Positions 1 to 7,341 of a stretch of DNA of 17,002 nt are shown piece after piece. Source of the DNA: Chloroflexota bacterium (GTDB taxonomy: Bacteria > Chloroflexota > Anaerolineae > Anaerolineales > Villigracilaceae). The notes beneath the pieces are model-generated. The model ran no database searches, was not told the DNA's origin, and was given only the letters and a program-made list of their open reading frames with translations. The DNA is taken from contig JAJYOH010000061.1 in the NCBI GenBank assembly GCA_021796315.1, forward strand, positions 1 through 17,002, given 5' to 3'. Position numbers and translations under genes: made by a program. Within the stretch, counting starts at the first letter, position 1. Every line of letters begins with the position of its first letter.

Positions 1-629
1 AACAACAACGCCACGCGGTCGGACATGGCCATGGCTTCACCCAGATCATGCGTGACAAAAATCGTGGTCACACCCAGTTCACGTTGAATACTGCGAATCG
101 CTTCCTGCAAATTCAATCGCACGGATGTATCCAAACTGCTCAGCGGTTCATCGAGCAAAAGTAATTTGGGTCTCGTGACCAAAGCGCGCGCCAGTGCCAC
201 GCGTTGTCCCTCCCCGCCGGAGAGCTGACCCGGCTTACGTTTCTCGATGCCAGGCAAGCTGATCAGTTCCAACATTCGCTTCACTTCAGCGCGGATCGCG
301 TATGCCGGCAAACCCTTCACTTTTAAACCAAAACTGATATTCTCTTCCACGTTCAAAAACGGAAATAGATATGATTTTTGGAACATCAGGATTGCGCCGC
401 GCTTGTTTGGTGCAATGCTGAGGATGGAGGAGTTGTCAAATTGGATATCGCCGCTGTCGGGTCGTTCGATGCCGGCAATGAGCTTCAGCAGAGTTGACTT
501 TCCCGAACCCGAAGGTCCCAGGAGAGCCAGCATTTCCCCGTCATTCACTGAAAGCGAGAAATCTTTCAACACAGGTTTGGATTGGTTGGAATAGGTTTTG
601 TTGAGCGCGAGGATGTTTACAGTAGTCAT
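1..629 (-). CDS. ABC transporter ATP-binding protein, YnjD-like (C-terminus outside window)
   Basis: Nucleotide-binding subunit that would power the two permeases encoded just upstream on the same strand. The visible 209 residues contain every core motif: Walker A GPSGSGKST (38-46), Q-loop Gln84, signature LSGGE (136-140), Walker B LLLLDE (156-161), D-loop SSLD (164-167) and switch His194 in VTHD. The start ATG at 629 is preceded by AGGTG at good spacing, and this site overlaps the TAG stop of the permease, so translation is probably coupled. The frame is still open at position 1, so the C-terminal end is missing from the window, not from the gene. The sequence fits the CysA/PotA/YnjD group; motifs alone do not give the substrate. 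The assignment to a YnjBCD-type system rests on the binding protein at 2358-3674. Confidence 0.93.
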   Translation of the reverse strand, partial: MTTVNILALNKTYSNQSKPVLKDFSLSVNDGEMLALLGPSGSGKSTLLKLIAGIERPDSGDIQFDNSSILSIAPNKRGAILMFQKSYLFPFLNVEENISFGLKVKGLPAYAIRAEVKRMLELISLPGIEKRKPGQLSGGEGQRVALARALVTRPKLLLLDEPLSSLDTSVRLNLQEAIRSIQRELGVTTIFVTHDLGEAMAMSDRVALL

Positions 630-637
630 ACGATCAC

Positions 638-1432
638 CTAATATTGTTCTCGAATCTCATTCCCGTGCCGGTTCAACACACGCGCCGTAGCGGCAATGAC
701 CAACACAGGCGGCGCAAGGAATAGCAGCGAGAGGGTCGCGATCACGGCGAGGTTGCCGCCGGAAGCCGCGGAGAAAAGCAGGATGGGCAAAGTGATGATC
801 TGCCCGCTACCGATCAGGAGAGTCAGCAAATATTGGCTCCAGGAAATCAGAAAAGCAAATAGAGTTGCCACCATTAGGCTTGGGAACATCATCCGCAAAG
901 TCACTCTGAAAAATATCTGAACTGGACTTGCACCCAGTGCCAGTGCCTGATGCTCGTAGTTCTCATCGTAGCGGGCAAAGGAACTGGATAGAGTAAATAC
1001 TGTGTACGGTAAGGTGGGCACCAGATGTGCCAACGTCACACCGACGATCGTGCCCGCCAGGCCAATTTGAAGGAACAGGATGTTCAATCCCATCCCAACT
1101 GCAAGCGGCGGGACAATCGTTGGAAGGAAAAACAGAAGCCAAACCAGTTGATGTCCCCGAAATTGACGCAGCCCCAGAACCCGCGCCGCGGGAAAAGCAA
1201 GGATGAGCGAGAGAAGGCTGACAAGCAGCGCGATCCATAAGCCATTTTCCATGCTGGTCGAAATGTGCGGATCGCTGAGCGCGTTTACAAACGTCGAAGA
1301 GGTCCACTCCCTCGGAAATGGCTGTGGAAAGAACCAGCGCACGGAAAAAGAGTAGATAGCAAAGAGCAGCAAAGGCGCGATGAGCACAAAGTAAAGAGTG
1401 AAGCGAAAGAAATAAACAATGGTGCGTTTCAT
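638..1432 (-). CDS. ABC transporter permease, second membrane subunit (YnjC C-terminal half-like)
   Basis: Inner-membrane permease of 264 aa with about six hydrophobic segments. It carries the cytoplasmic EAA loop that docks on the ATPase, visible as ALGASPVQIFFRVTLRMMFP. I chose ATG 1432 because it overlaps the TGA of the upstream permease (ATGA) and has GGAAGG about 9 nt upstream; a start 18 nt earlier (1450) is open and would add MGRQKR. Only 8 nt separate it from the ATPase gene. In E. coli the equivalent YnjC is one protein of about 510 aa with two permease halves; here the halves are separate genes. It presumably forms a heterodimeric channel with the product of 1429-2283. Substrate unknown. 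Confidence 0.9.
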   Translation of the reverse strand: MKRTIVYFFRFTLYFVLIAPLLLFAIYSFSVRWFFPQPFPREWTSSTFVNALSDPHISTSMENGLWIALLVSLLSLILAFPAARVLGLRQFRGHQLVWLLFFLPTIVPPLAVGMGLNILFLQIGLAGTIVGVTLAHLVPTLPYTVFTLSSSFARYDENYEHQALALGASPVQIFFRVTLRMMFPSLMVATLFAFLISWSQYLLTLLIGSGQIITLPILLFSAASGGNLAVIATLSLLFLAPPVLVIAATARVLNRHGNEIREQY

Positions 1433-2283
1433 TCTTTTCTGCCTTCCCATCTCAAACTCACCAGAGCTACCAGCAGAACGATAAACGTAATCACAAGGCT
1501 GATGACCATGCCCTCGGACCGGGCATGCAGGTCCGGTTCCAGAAAGAAGTGCAATGCAAGAACAGGTAAAGCTCGCGGGTAGTTGATTCCCAATAAGGCA
1601 GGAACTTCATAACTACTGAAAACAAAACCGAAAACCAGCAGTGCACCTGCGAGTAGGGCCGGCATGATTTGAGGCAAGGTCACATAACGCAGTCTTTGCC
1701 AGCGATTGGCACCCAGGTTTTCGGCTACAACGTCATATCCGAACGGCTGCGATTGCAGGACAGCCAGAATAATCAACGCAAGGAATGGAATTTCCTTGCT
1801 GATGTAATGGAGGAGGATGCCAATGCCATAACGATCCTGCACCAAGATGGGAAATTCGCCTGGTGTATGAATGAGACCGACTGTTGCCGCCCAGCGCGCG
1901 AGCAGACCGCTTTGCGAAAGGAACAACAATAAGGCAATAGCCCAAACCAAGTGAGGAAAAGCCAGATTCCAATTGAGCGCAAGCATATCCCCGCTTGAGC
2001 AATTCCCAGCAAGCCAGACTGCCACGATCACTGCAAGCACGGACGCCAGGAGAGTTGAGGCAATACTGATCCACAGAGTAAATCCCAATGAAACCCAAAA
2101 CTCCGATGCGCTGTTGAATGCGGTCCGGTAGGCATCGAGACTGATCTGGTTCTCGCCGGTGACGCCAACGAAACCAAAGCTTTGAGCAACAGCATAGAAA
2201 AGACTCGCGCCCAGCAGGATCAGAACAACGATCAATGCTGGGGCGAGTGGAAGCAAGGGAGATGAGGTCAGTTTGCGAAACAT
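1429..2283 (-). CDS. ABC transporter permease, first membrane subunit (YnjC N-terminal half-like)
   Basis: Membrane subunit of 284 aa with an N-terminal hydrophobic helix and about six membrane segments. The EAA loop is clear: AENLGANRWQRLRYVTLPQI, close to the binding-protein-dependent permease consensus. Its TGA overlaps the ATG of the next permease, indicating translational coupling and a 1:1 heterodimer. No convincing Shine-Dalgarno site lies before its ATG. The preceding 74-nt gap after the binding-protein gene is occupied by a strong hairpin (2303-2344), which probably lowers expression of the membrane subunits relative to the binding protein. The transporter family (YnjBCD-like) is inferred from the neighbour at 2358-3674. 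Confidence 0.9.
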   Translation of the reverse strand: MFRKLTSSPLLPLAPALIVVLILLGASLFYAVAQSFGFVGVTGENQISLDAYRTAFNSASEFWVSLGFTLWISIASTLLASVLAVIVAVWLAGNCSSGDMLALNWNLAFPHLVWAIALLLFLSQSGLLARWAATVGLIHTPGEFPILVQDRYGIGILLHYISKEIPFLALIILAVLQSQPFGYDVVAENLGANRWQRLRYVTLPQIMPALLAGALLVFGFVFSSYEVPALLGINYPRALPVLALHFFLEPDLHARSEGMVISLVITFIVLLVALVSLRWEGRKE

Positions 2284-2302
2284 GAATCGGTTTGAAGGTT
2301 AC

Positions 2303-2344
2303 AGGTTGGAAAGTTGGAATATTTGATTCTCAACTTTCCAACCT
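2303..2344 (-). other. Intercistronic hairpin between binding-protein and permease genes
   Basis: A 14-bp perfect inverted repeat: AGGTTGGAAAGTTG (2303-2316) pairs with its exact complement at 2331-2344. The inner bases GAAT/ATTC can extend the stem past a one-base bulge to a 5-nt loop. It begins 13 nt after the TAG of the binding-protein gene. No U-run follows in the transcribed direction, so this is probably not a full terminator. Hairpins at this point in ABC operons are known to protect the upstream message or attenuate the downstream genes. The same motif could instead be an interspersed intergenic repeat of this genome. Confidence 0.75.
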
Positions 2345-2357
2345 TTGGACTTGCGAA

Positions 2358-3674
2358 CTATTTTTGAAGAACGTTTTTCTGCCAGCCCTGCTCTACGAGG
2401 TTTTGATATTCGGCGGCAGAATCACCAACGAGGGCCTTCGCGAGATCCGAGGCAGGAGCAGCCGCATCGCCCAATTTAGCGGCAGCAGATTGAAGGGTGG
2501 CTTGAGCAGCAGGATCAGTCACGCGATTGACATCAATGGCATAACCAAGACCGAATCCATTTTCGGGCAAGATCTGTGCAGCTTGAAATTCTGGATCCAA
2601 TATCAGGTTTGCCAGAACAAGCGCAGCAGCCTTGTGTGGCGCGTTGGAAGGGATGGCAACATAGTTGAAGTTGCCTATCATGTCAGCATGGAAGACAAAC
2701 GCACGCGCGGTCTTCGGAAGCAAGCCGGCGGAAATCCCTGTGCCTGCGCCCGTGATGTCGTTGGTCATGCTGAAGTCCACTTCGTTGTTTGCAAACAGAC
2801 TCTTTAGTGCGGACTCGTCCTTGGGATAAGTTTCGCCTTTGCGCCACAAGCAAGGCTTCAGTTGGTTAAGGTAATCCCACAATTTTGAAGACCATTGATC
2901 CCAGGTTGCCTGATTGAAGGTTTGCCATTGGTTGGCATTGCCGCTGATTTCGTACAAGGCGCCTTTGACAAAACTCGTGCCAAGGAAGCCTCCAGGTCCT
3001 GGAGCAACGTAGGTGAAGCGACCAGGGTGAGCACATGCCCAGGTGAGCAGGTCAGCATACGAACGCGGCAATTGGTCGGCGCTCATACGCGACGAGTCGT
3101 AAATGAATTGGAACTCCGCCGACGACCATGGGCTTTCGAGGTTGTTCACAGGTGTACCAAAGTCCAGGTTGATGGCGGGATTATCCCAGTTGACCAGTTT
3201 GCTGTTGGGAAGTTTTTGCGCCCAATCCGGATTAAGCAGACCAGCTTGTTTCAAAGTATAGAAGTTTTCGCCGTTGATCCAGATCAAATCCACGACACCC
3301 GGATCTTTACCTGCCTGCTTTTCGCTCAATACCTGATTGACAGCGTCAACCGTGTCCGCAACGGGGACGCGGTTGAGCGTGATGCCGTATCGATCCTTCA
3401 AGGCTTTGCCGTAGAAATTATCCACGAAGGAATTGACCGTATCCGATCCGCCCCATAGGTACCAGTTGACGGTCTGTCCCCTGGCAGCGGCAAGAACACT
3501 ATCCCAATTGTTTATGTCAAACTGACCCGGTGCAAAGGTGGGCGCAATAGTTGCAGCGGGTTGAACAGTTGCCGGATCAGCTTGCGTGGACGCGGCAGGC
3601 TGTGTGGCCGGGTGAGGAGCGCAAGCCGCCAGCAACGTGGCACTTATAACGAACAAAAATACAAACCTTTTCAT
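2358..3674 (-). CDS. ABC transporter substrate-binding lipoprotein, YnjB family
   Basis: Extracytoplasmic solute-binding protein of 438 aa. Residues 1-18 form a lipoprotein signal with lipobox LLAAC (Cys18). A flexible Ala/Pro/Thr/Gln linker runs to about residue 52, consistent with membrane anchoring in a cell without a conventional periplasm. The body shows the conserved stretches I associate with the YnjB family (COG4134): AARGQTVNWYLWGGSD, VVDLIWINGENFYTLKQ, a PNSKLVNWDNP segment and ESPWSSAEFQFIYDS. AAGG-type ribosome binding sequence lies upstream of ATG 3674. It is first of the four transporter genes, followed by two permeases and the ATPase. Family membership is a confident recognition; the ligand is not known even for E. 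coli YnjB. Confidence 0.88.
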   Translation of the reverse strand: MKRFVFLFVISATLLAACAPHPATQPAASTQADPATVQPAATIAPTFAPGQFDINNWDSVLAAARGQTVNWYLWGGSDTVNSFVDNFYGKALKDRYGITLNRVPVADTVDAVNQVLSEKQAGKDPGVVDLIWINGENFYTLKQAGLLNPDWAQKLPNSKLVNWDNPAINLDFGTPVNNLESPWSSAEFQFIYDSSRMSADQLPRSYADLLTWACAHPGRFTYVAPGPGGFLGTSFVKGALYEISGNANQWQTFNQATWDQWSSKLWDYLNQLKPCLWRKGETYPKDESALKSLFANNEVDFSMTNDITGAGTGISAGLLPKTARAFVFHADMIGNFNYVAIPSNAPHKAAALVLANLILDPEFQAAQILPENGFGLGYAIDVNRVTDPAAQATLQSAAAKLGDAAAPASDLAKALVGDSAAEYQNLVEQGWQKNVLQK

Positions 3675-3700
3675 TACTCTCTTTTCTCCTTGTGTTTTTG

Positions 3701-3735
3701 AACCGCAAAGAACAAAAGCATTTTTATTTGCGGTT
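3701..3735 (-). other. Hairpin overlapping the oxidoreductase stop codon
   Basis: A 9-bp perfect inverted repeat, AACCGCAAA (3701-3709) with TTTGCGGTT (3727-3735), around a 17-nt A/T-rich loop. On the transcribed minus strand its first arm includes bases of the oxidoreductase TAA (3736-3734). It lies in the 59-nt gap before the binding-protein gene. The bases after the stem are CAAAAAC, not a U-run, so it resembles a processing or attenuation hairpin more than a terminator. If it does terminate, the transporter would form a separate unit from the TVP38-oxidoreductase pair. Confidence 0.65.
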
Positions 3736-5149
3736 AATTGACTTTTGCAAAACGATATTTCAAATAGGACGCGATCTCTTTTCCGAGATTGGGTAGCGTG
3801 TCGCGCATGAAGAAATCCGCGACCTTCAAGATCCCACTCGAAAACGTTGGGTACGGATAGACCAGCCGATAAATTTTGTACAATGAAATCTTCTGGCTCA
3901 TTGCCAGCGTAAAGAACGAAATCATTTCTGACGCATATGGTCCAACCACGGTAGCGTGCAGAATCTGTCCTGTCAACCGCACAGCATCCACGACGATGAA
4001 ACCATTCTCGATTCCATCCGTGTAACCGCGGTCAGTGTGGTCTTTGAAATCCACGCGGATGCGTTTGATAAGTTGCGGGTGATATTTCTCGACGAGTTCT
4101 TTTTGCGTCAATCCTACCACCGCCACTTCGGGGTCGCTGAATGTGGCGTTGGGAAACAGCGGCTCGTTCTTTGCAGGCGGCAAGTATGGGAATGCAATTC
4201 GCTGGACGACGCGCCTTCCTTGTGCATTTGCCGAATGTGTGAAAGCAGACGTAGGGGTCACGTCGCCAATGGCATACACGCCTTTGACATTTGTCTCCCC
4301 ATACGAGTTGACTTGCACTCCTGTCTTTGCATCCCACTTTACCCCGGCCTGCTCCAGTCCGAGCGCCTCCAGATTCTTCACCCGACCGACTGCCACTAGA
4401 ACCTTGTCCACATCGCTCAGAATGACTTCCTCATCACCAGATTGGAGAGTCAAGGTTCGCGTGGAAACATCGCAGGCTTTGGCGATGGTTCCACAATAGA
4501 GCGTGATGCCGCGCCGCTTCATTTCCACTTCCATCACTTCGGATGCTTCCGGGATGGCTGTCATCAATGGACGCTTATCGAGCGCGAACATCGTGACTTT
4601 GGTGCCCAGCTTTTGAAAGGCGAATGCCATTTCCAATGCAATCACACCCGCGCCAACAATGACCAAATGTCTCGGCGCGTTCGTTATATCGAAGAGGGAC
4701 TCATTGGTTAGGATCATTTCTTCAGGCAGACCGGGAATATCGATCATGCGTGGGCGTGAACCGGTGGCGATCACAATATTATCTGCAGTGATTTTGCGGG
4801 TCGCACTGTCAAGAGTCAAGCTCAATGTTTTCGGCGCGGTAAATTTCGCCATACCTTGAATGAAGGTCAGGTTGTCCATATGTTGAACTTCTTTCGTTTC
4901 CTTATCGCGCAAGGCATCGCGCTTGCAGGTTACTTCGCGGACGATTTCATCCGCATTCATGCCGGGCCTGAAATTCTTCGCCAAATGGATGAGCGTCTTG
5001 GATGGCACGCAACCCACGTTGGTGCAATCGCCGCCAACGTGATTCCCTTCGATCAGGGCCACCTTCCTCCCCAAACTTGACAGGCCAACAGCAACCGTCA
5101 TTCCACCCGAGCCTGCGCCGATCACAACCGTGTGAAAATGTTCTGTCAT
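3734..5149 (-). CDS. FAD-dependent NAD(P)-disulfide oxidoreductase, mercuric reductase/lipoamide dehydrogenase superfamily
   Basis: Flavoprotein of 471 aa. FAD-binding GAGSGG lies at 11-16. The redox-active disulfide is in GGDCTNVGCVPSK (Cys42, Cys47), exactly the class I pattern. A second Rossmann motif (VIVGAGVIALEMA) for NAD(P) lies near mid-protein, then YAIGDV for the second FAD contact. In the C-terminal dimer domain the lipoamide dehydrogenase His-Glu dyad (HxHPTxxE) is replaced by YPYPTFSS (431-438), so the dyad positions are Tyr433 and Ser438. There is no C-terminal Cys pair and no N-terminal heavy-metal domain as in MerA. I chose ATG 5149 because it overlaps the TVP38 stop as ATGA and has GGAAGGG upstream; the longer open frame to 5344 only runs through the TVP38 gene. 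Electron acceptor unknown. Confidence 0.92.
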   Translation of the reverse strand: MTEHFHTVVIGAGSGGMTVAVGLSSLGRKVALIEGNHVGGDCTNVGCVPSKTLIHLAKNFRPGMNADEIVREVTCKRDALRDKETKEVQHMDNLTFIQGMAKFTAPKTLSLTLDSATRKITADNIVIATGSRPRMIDIPGLPEEMILTNESLFDITNAPRHLVIVGAGVIALEMAFAFQKLGTKVTMFALDKRPLMTAIPEASEVMEVEMKRRGITLYCGTIAKACDVSTRTLTLQSGDEEVILSDVDKVLVAVGRVKNLEALGLEQAGVKWDAKTGVQVNSYGETNVKGVYAIGDVTPTSAFTHSANAQGRRVVQRIAFPYLPPAKNEPLFPNATFSDPEVAVVGLTQKELVEKYHPQLIKRIRVDFKDHTDRGYTDGIENGFIVVDAVRLTGQILHATVVGPYASEMISFFTLAMSQKISLYKIYRLVYPYPTFSSGILKVADFFMRDTLPNLGKEIASYLKYRFAKVN

Positions 5150-5856
5150 TTCGAAATCCCTTCCCGTTTTTTGAATATTCTGGATAGTATGAGGCTTAGG
5201 ATGAATATGGCCGCCGAAAATCCAAGGGTGACGAGATTCAATTTTGGCAACGTCCCGTTGAAGGTCTGGATCGAAGCGCCGAAACCGATAAAGGCCAAAG
5301 TTCCCGGAATGGAGCCAAGCGCGGTTGCTAAAATGAAGGGCCAATACTTGATCCGCAGAAATCCCGCAAAATAACTCACCACATCATAAGGAAGAAAGAT
5401 GAAGCGCATGATGAGCACCGTTTCAAAACTGTTCTCGCGCATTCTTCGCATATAACGCTGAATGAGGTTGTTTGACCCATCGTCTTTGACCATGCCTTCA
5501 CCAAAATAGCGTCCGACAAAGAACGCGATGGTGGAAGAAATGTTGCTGGCAGCGACCGTATAGACCACGCCAAAGACCGGGCCGAAAACAAAACCGCCGG
5601 CCACACTTAAGATGATGGATGGAAACAGAATCAAAGGATGCACGGTATAAAGGAGCACATAAATCAATACGCCCCATGGCCCATCTTGCATGAAAACCAG
5701 CAGCCGCTGAATGACTTGTAACGGCGAAAGATGATTGGAGTAGGTGTACCATTGATAGGCGGTGATCAGCAACGCCCAAAAGAGCAATGCGCCAATTTTC
5801 TGCGCATGTTCCTGTAACCAGTCTTTCGTAATTGAGAAGCGCATCGAATTTTCCAT
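5146..5856 (-). CDS. TVP38/TMEM64 family (SNARE-associated/DedA-like) membrane protein
   Basis: Integral membrane protein of 236 aa from ATG 5856, which follows a GGGGGAG ribosome binding site; the frame extends upstream to 5952 but that leader is not hydrophobic or family-like. A first membrane helix (GALLFWALLITAYQWY) is followed by the family core: a re-entrant glycine-rich loop (VAGGFVFGPVFGVVYT) and the hallmark FLPYDVVSYFAGFLRIKYW then LGSIPGTLAFIGFG. TVP38 proteins are candidates for membrane-lipid or small-molecule handling; the role of bacterial ones is unsettled. Its stop overlaps the oxidoreductase start. Fused TVP38-FAD-oxidoreductase proteins exist in other bacteria, which supports a shared function. 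It appears to be the first gene of the left minus-strand block. Confidence 0.92.
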   Translation of the reverse strand: MENSMRFSITKDWLQEHAQKIGALLFWALLITAYQWYTYSNHLSPLQVIQRLLVFMQDGPWGVLIYVLLYTVHPLILFPSIILSVAGGFVFGPVFGVVYTVAASNISSTIAFFVGRYFGEGMVKDDGSNNLIQRYMRRMRENSFETVLIMRFIFLPYDVVSYFAGFLRIKYWPFILATALGSIPGTLAFIGFGASIQTFNGTLPKLNLVTLGFSAAIFILSLILSRIFKKREGISK

Positions 5857-5960
5857 AAAGTGGTTTTCTCCCCCGATAGAGGAAAAACACTCGAAATATC
5901 TTACCCCTCTACAAAAAACCGGCTGCTTGGAATTGTAAGAAAAAAGCGGCAAAAGGATTC

Positions 5961-6014
5961 ATGAGTATGAAAACCAAACAGGCATCAAACAGTGGACAAT
6001 ATGGAACAGATTGA
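5961..6014 (+). CDS. Possible 17-aa leader ORF overlapping the HD-GYP start
   Basis: ATG 5961 sits 5 nt after AAAAGGA, a better ribosome binding site than that of the HD-GYP gene itself. The short frame reads MSMKTKQASNSGQYGTD and stops with TGA inside the first codons of the HD-GYP gene, in another frame. It could couple translation of the downstream gene, or be fortuitous. Confidence 0.25.
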   Translation: MSMKTKQASNSGQYGTD

Positions 6015-6831
6015 CAAACCTTTGCTCAAATCTCTCCTCATCATGGCTGATATTATTGAGGCACGCGACCCTTATACGGGGGGACATGTTTGGCGCGTTT
6101 CCCAATTTGCCAAATTGCTGGCGACCAAGATTGGATTGCTTGAGGATGAAATTATCAGGATCAGCATTGCCGCGTACTTGCATGACCTGGGCAAGGTTGG
6201 CATACCCGATGAGATCTTGAAAAAAGCCGGCCCGCTGACGGATGCCGAATACGCGATTGTAAAAACGCATCCTTCCATTGGGAGCAAACTGATCGCGGGA
6301 CACCCACTGGCCGAATTGGTTTTCTCCGCTACAAGTGAACATCACGAGCGATTGGATGGAAAAGGATATCCCAACGGTTTGCATGGGAACCAACTTTCAC
6401 TGGCCACTCGGGTCGTAAGCATCGCGGATACTTTTGATGCCATGACTAGCACTCGTCCCTATCGCAAAGGCATCTCAGTAGAACAGGCCCTAGGCCGCCT
6501 GGAAGAGGGAGCTGGGACTCAATTCGATGCGGAGTTGGTGGGGCACATGTGCGAATTGGGCCGCGCGGGTGATTTAGCTCATATTGTCGGGCACACCGCA
6601 AACGGGATTCCCGCCGTTGTTTGCCCTCACTGCGGACCTGTCATTGCCATCCCGCGCAATACTAAAGATGGTGATGTTATATATTGCCGCGCCTGCCATA
6701 GTCAATTGGAGTTACATCGGGCTGGAAATATTTTTGAAGCGAAAATGACCGGCATGAGCGACGATCCGCGCGACCTGGAACCGCGAGCCAATGAAGACGG
6801 TATACAGGATCTTCTAGCGCAAATCCGGTAA
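6001..6831 (+). CDS. HD-GYP domain phosphohydrolase with C-terminal zinc ribbon
   Basis: Predicted cyclic-di-GMP phosphodiesterase-type protein of 276 aa with no N-terminal sensor. The HD-GYP core is complete: His29 of the first helix, HDLGK (61-65), IPDEILKKAGPLT, THPSIG (89-94), HHERLDGKGYP (114-124) and ADTFDAM with TSTRPYRKG. After the core a four-Cys zinc ribbon is visible, CPHC (208-211) and CRAC (229-232). Start choice: ATG 6001 with a weak GGA upstream; GTG 5992 is in the same frame and equally possible. It is divergent from the TVP38 gene, with 135-145 nt between the starts depending on which is used. HD-GYP proteins usually degrade c-di-GMP, but the activity here is inferred from motifs only. 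The zinc ribbon may mediate protein or nucleic-acid contact. Confidence 0.9.
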   Translation: MEQIDKPLLKSLLIMADIIEARDPYTGGHVWRVSQFAKLLATKIGLLEDEIIRISIAAYLHDLGKVGIPDEILKKAGPLTDAEYAIVKTHPSIGSKLIAGHPLAELVFSATSEHHERLDGKGYPNGLHGNQLSLATRVVSIADTFDAMTSTRPYRKGISVEQALGRLEEGAGTQFDAELVGHMCELGRAGDLAHIVGHTANGIPAVVCPHCGPVIAIPRNTKDGDVIYCRACHSQLELHRAGNIFEAKMTGMSDDPRDLEPRANEDGIQDLLAQIR

Positions 6832-6857
6832 GGATAGCCACTTCCAACGATTTTCGA

Positions 6858-6880
6858 CACCATGTGGTGAAATTTTTTTG
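6858..6880 (+). terminator. Weak hairpin plus T-run after the HD-GYP gene
   Basis: CACCATGTGGTG (6858-6869) is a short palindrome followed within 4 nt by seven Ts. The stem is only about 5 bp with a 2-nt centre, so as an intrinsic terminator it is marginal. Confidence 0.3.
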
Positions 6881-6939
6881 AGCAGTCTACATTCAGTTAA
6901 TCAACAGATGTTCTCCTCATCGGTACCTATAGATTTAGC

Positions 6940-7341
6940 CTAGACCATGCACTGGTGGAACATCGACCGAGATTACTTTCTGACAACGGCTCCTGTTATG
7001 TCTCGAAAGAGCTTCAATTCTTTTTGGAACGCAGACACATCGAGCACACCCATTCCGCACCCTATCACCCGATGACCCAAGGCAAGATCGAGCACTATCA
7101 CCGCTCGATGAAAAATATTGTGAACCTGCAGAATTATTTTCTTCCGGGAAATCTCGAATCAGGGATTGCCAGTTTTGTGGCTTATTACAATAACCAGCGT
7201 TATCACGAGTCACTCGACAATCTCACCCCAGCCGATGTCTATTATGGCCGAGCCAAGGAGGTGCTCATTCGACGAGACGAGGTCAAACGAAAAACACTTC
7301 AACAAAGACGCATGCAAAATCTAAAACCCGCAGCAGTATAA
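6940..7341 (+). pseudogene. IS3-type transposase, 3' fragment (integrase core C-terminal part)
   Basis: The last roughly 130 residues of a DDE integrase-type transposase of the IS3 group. RPRLLSDNGSCYVSKEL holds the second catalytic Asp (SDNG), APYHPMTQGKIEHYHRSMKN holds the catalytic Glu, and YYNNQRYHESLDNLTPADVY is the typical tail. The helix-turn-helix region, the first Asp and everything before about position 6940 are missing. Homology appears to start around LDHAL and the same frame meets a TAA at 6898. GTG 6955 is simply the first start-like codon in the remnant, so no active protein is expected. I found no matching inverted repeats around it. Confidence 0.85.

Noticed and set aside
5150..5344. 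N-terminal extension of the oxidoreductase frame to 5344
   Set aside because: It runs through the TVP38 coding sequence, and the FAD motif of this superfamily normally starts within about 10-15 residues of the N-terminus, as it does from ATG 5149.
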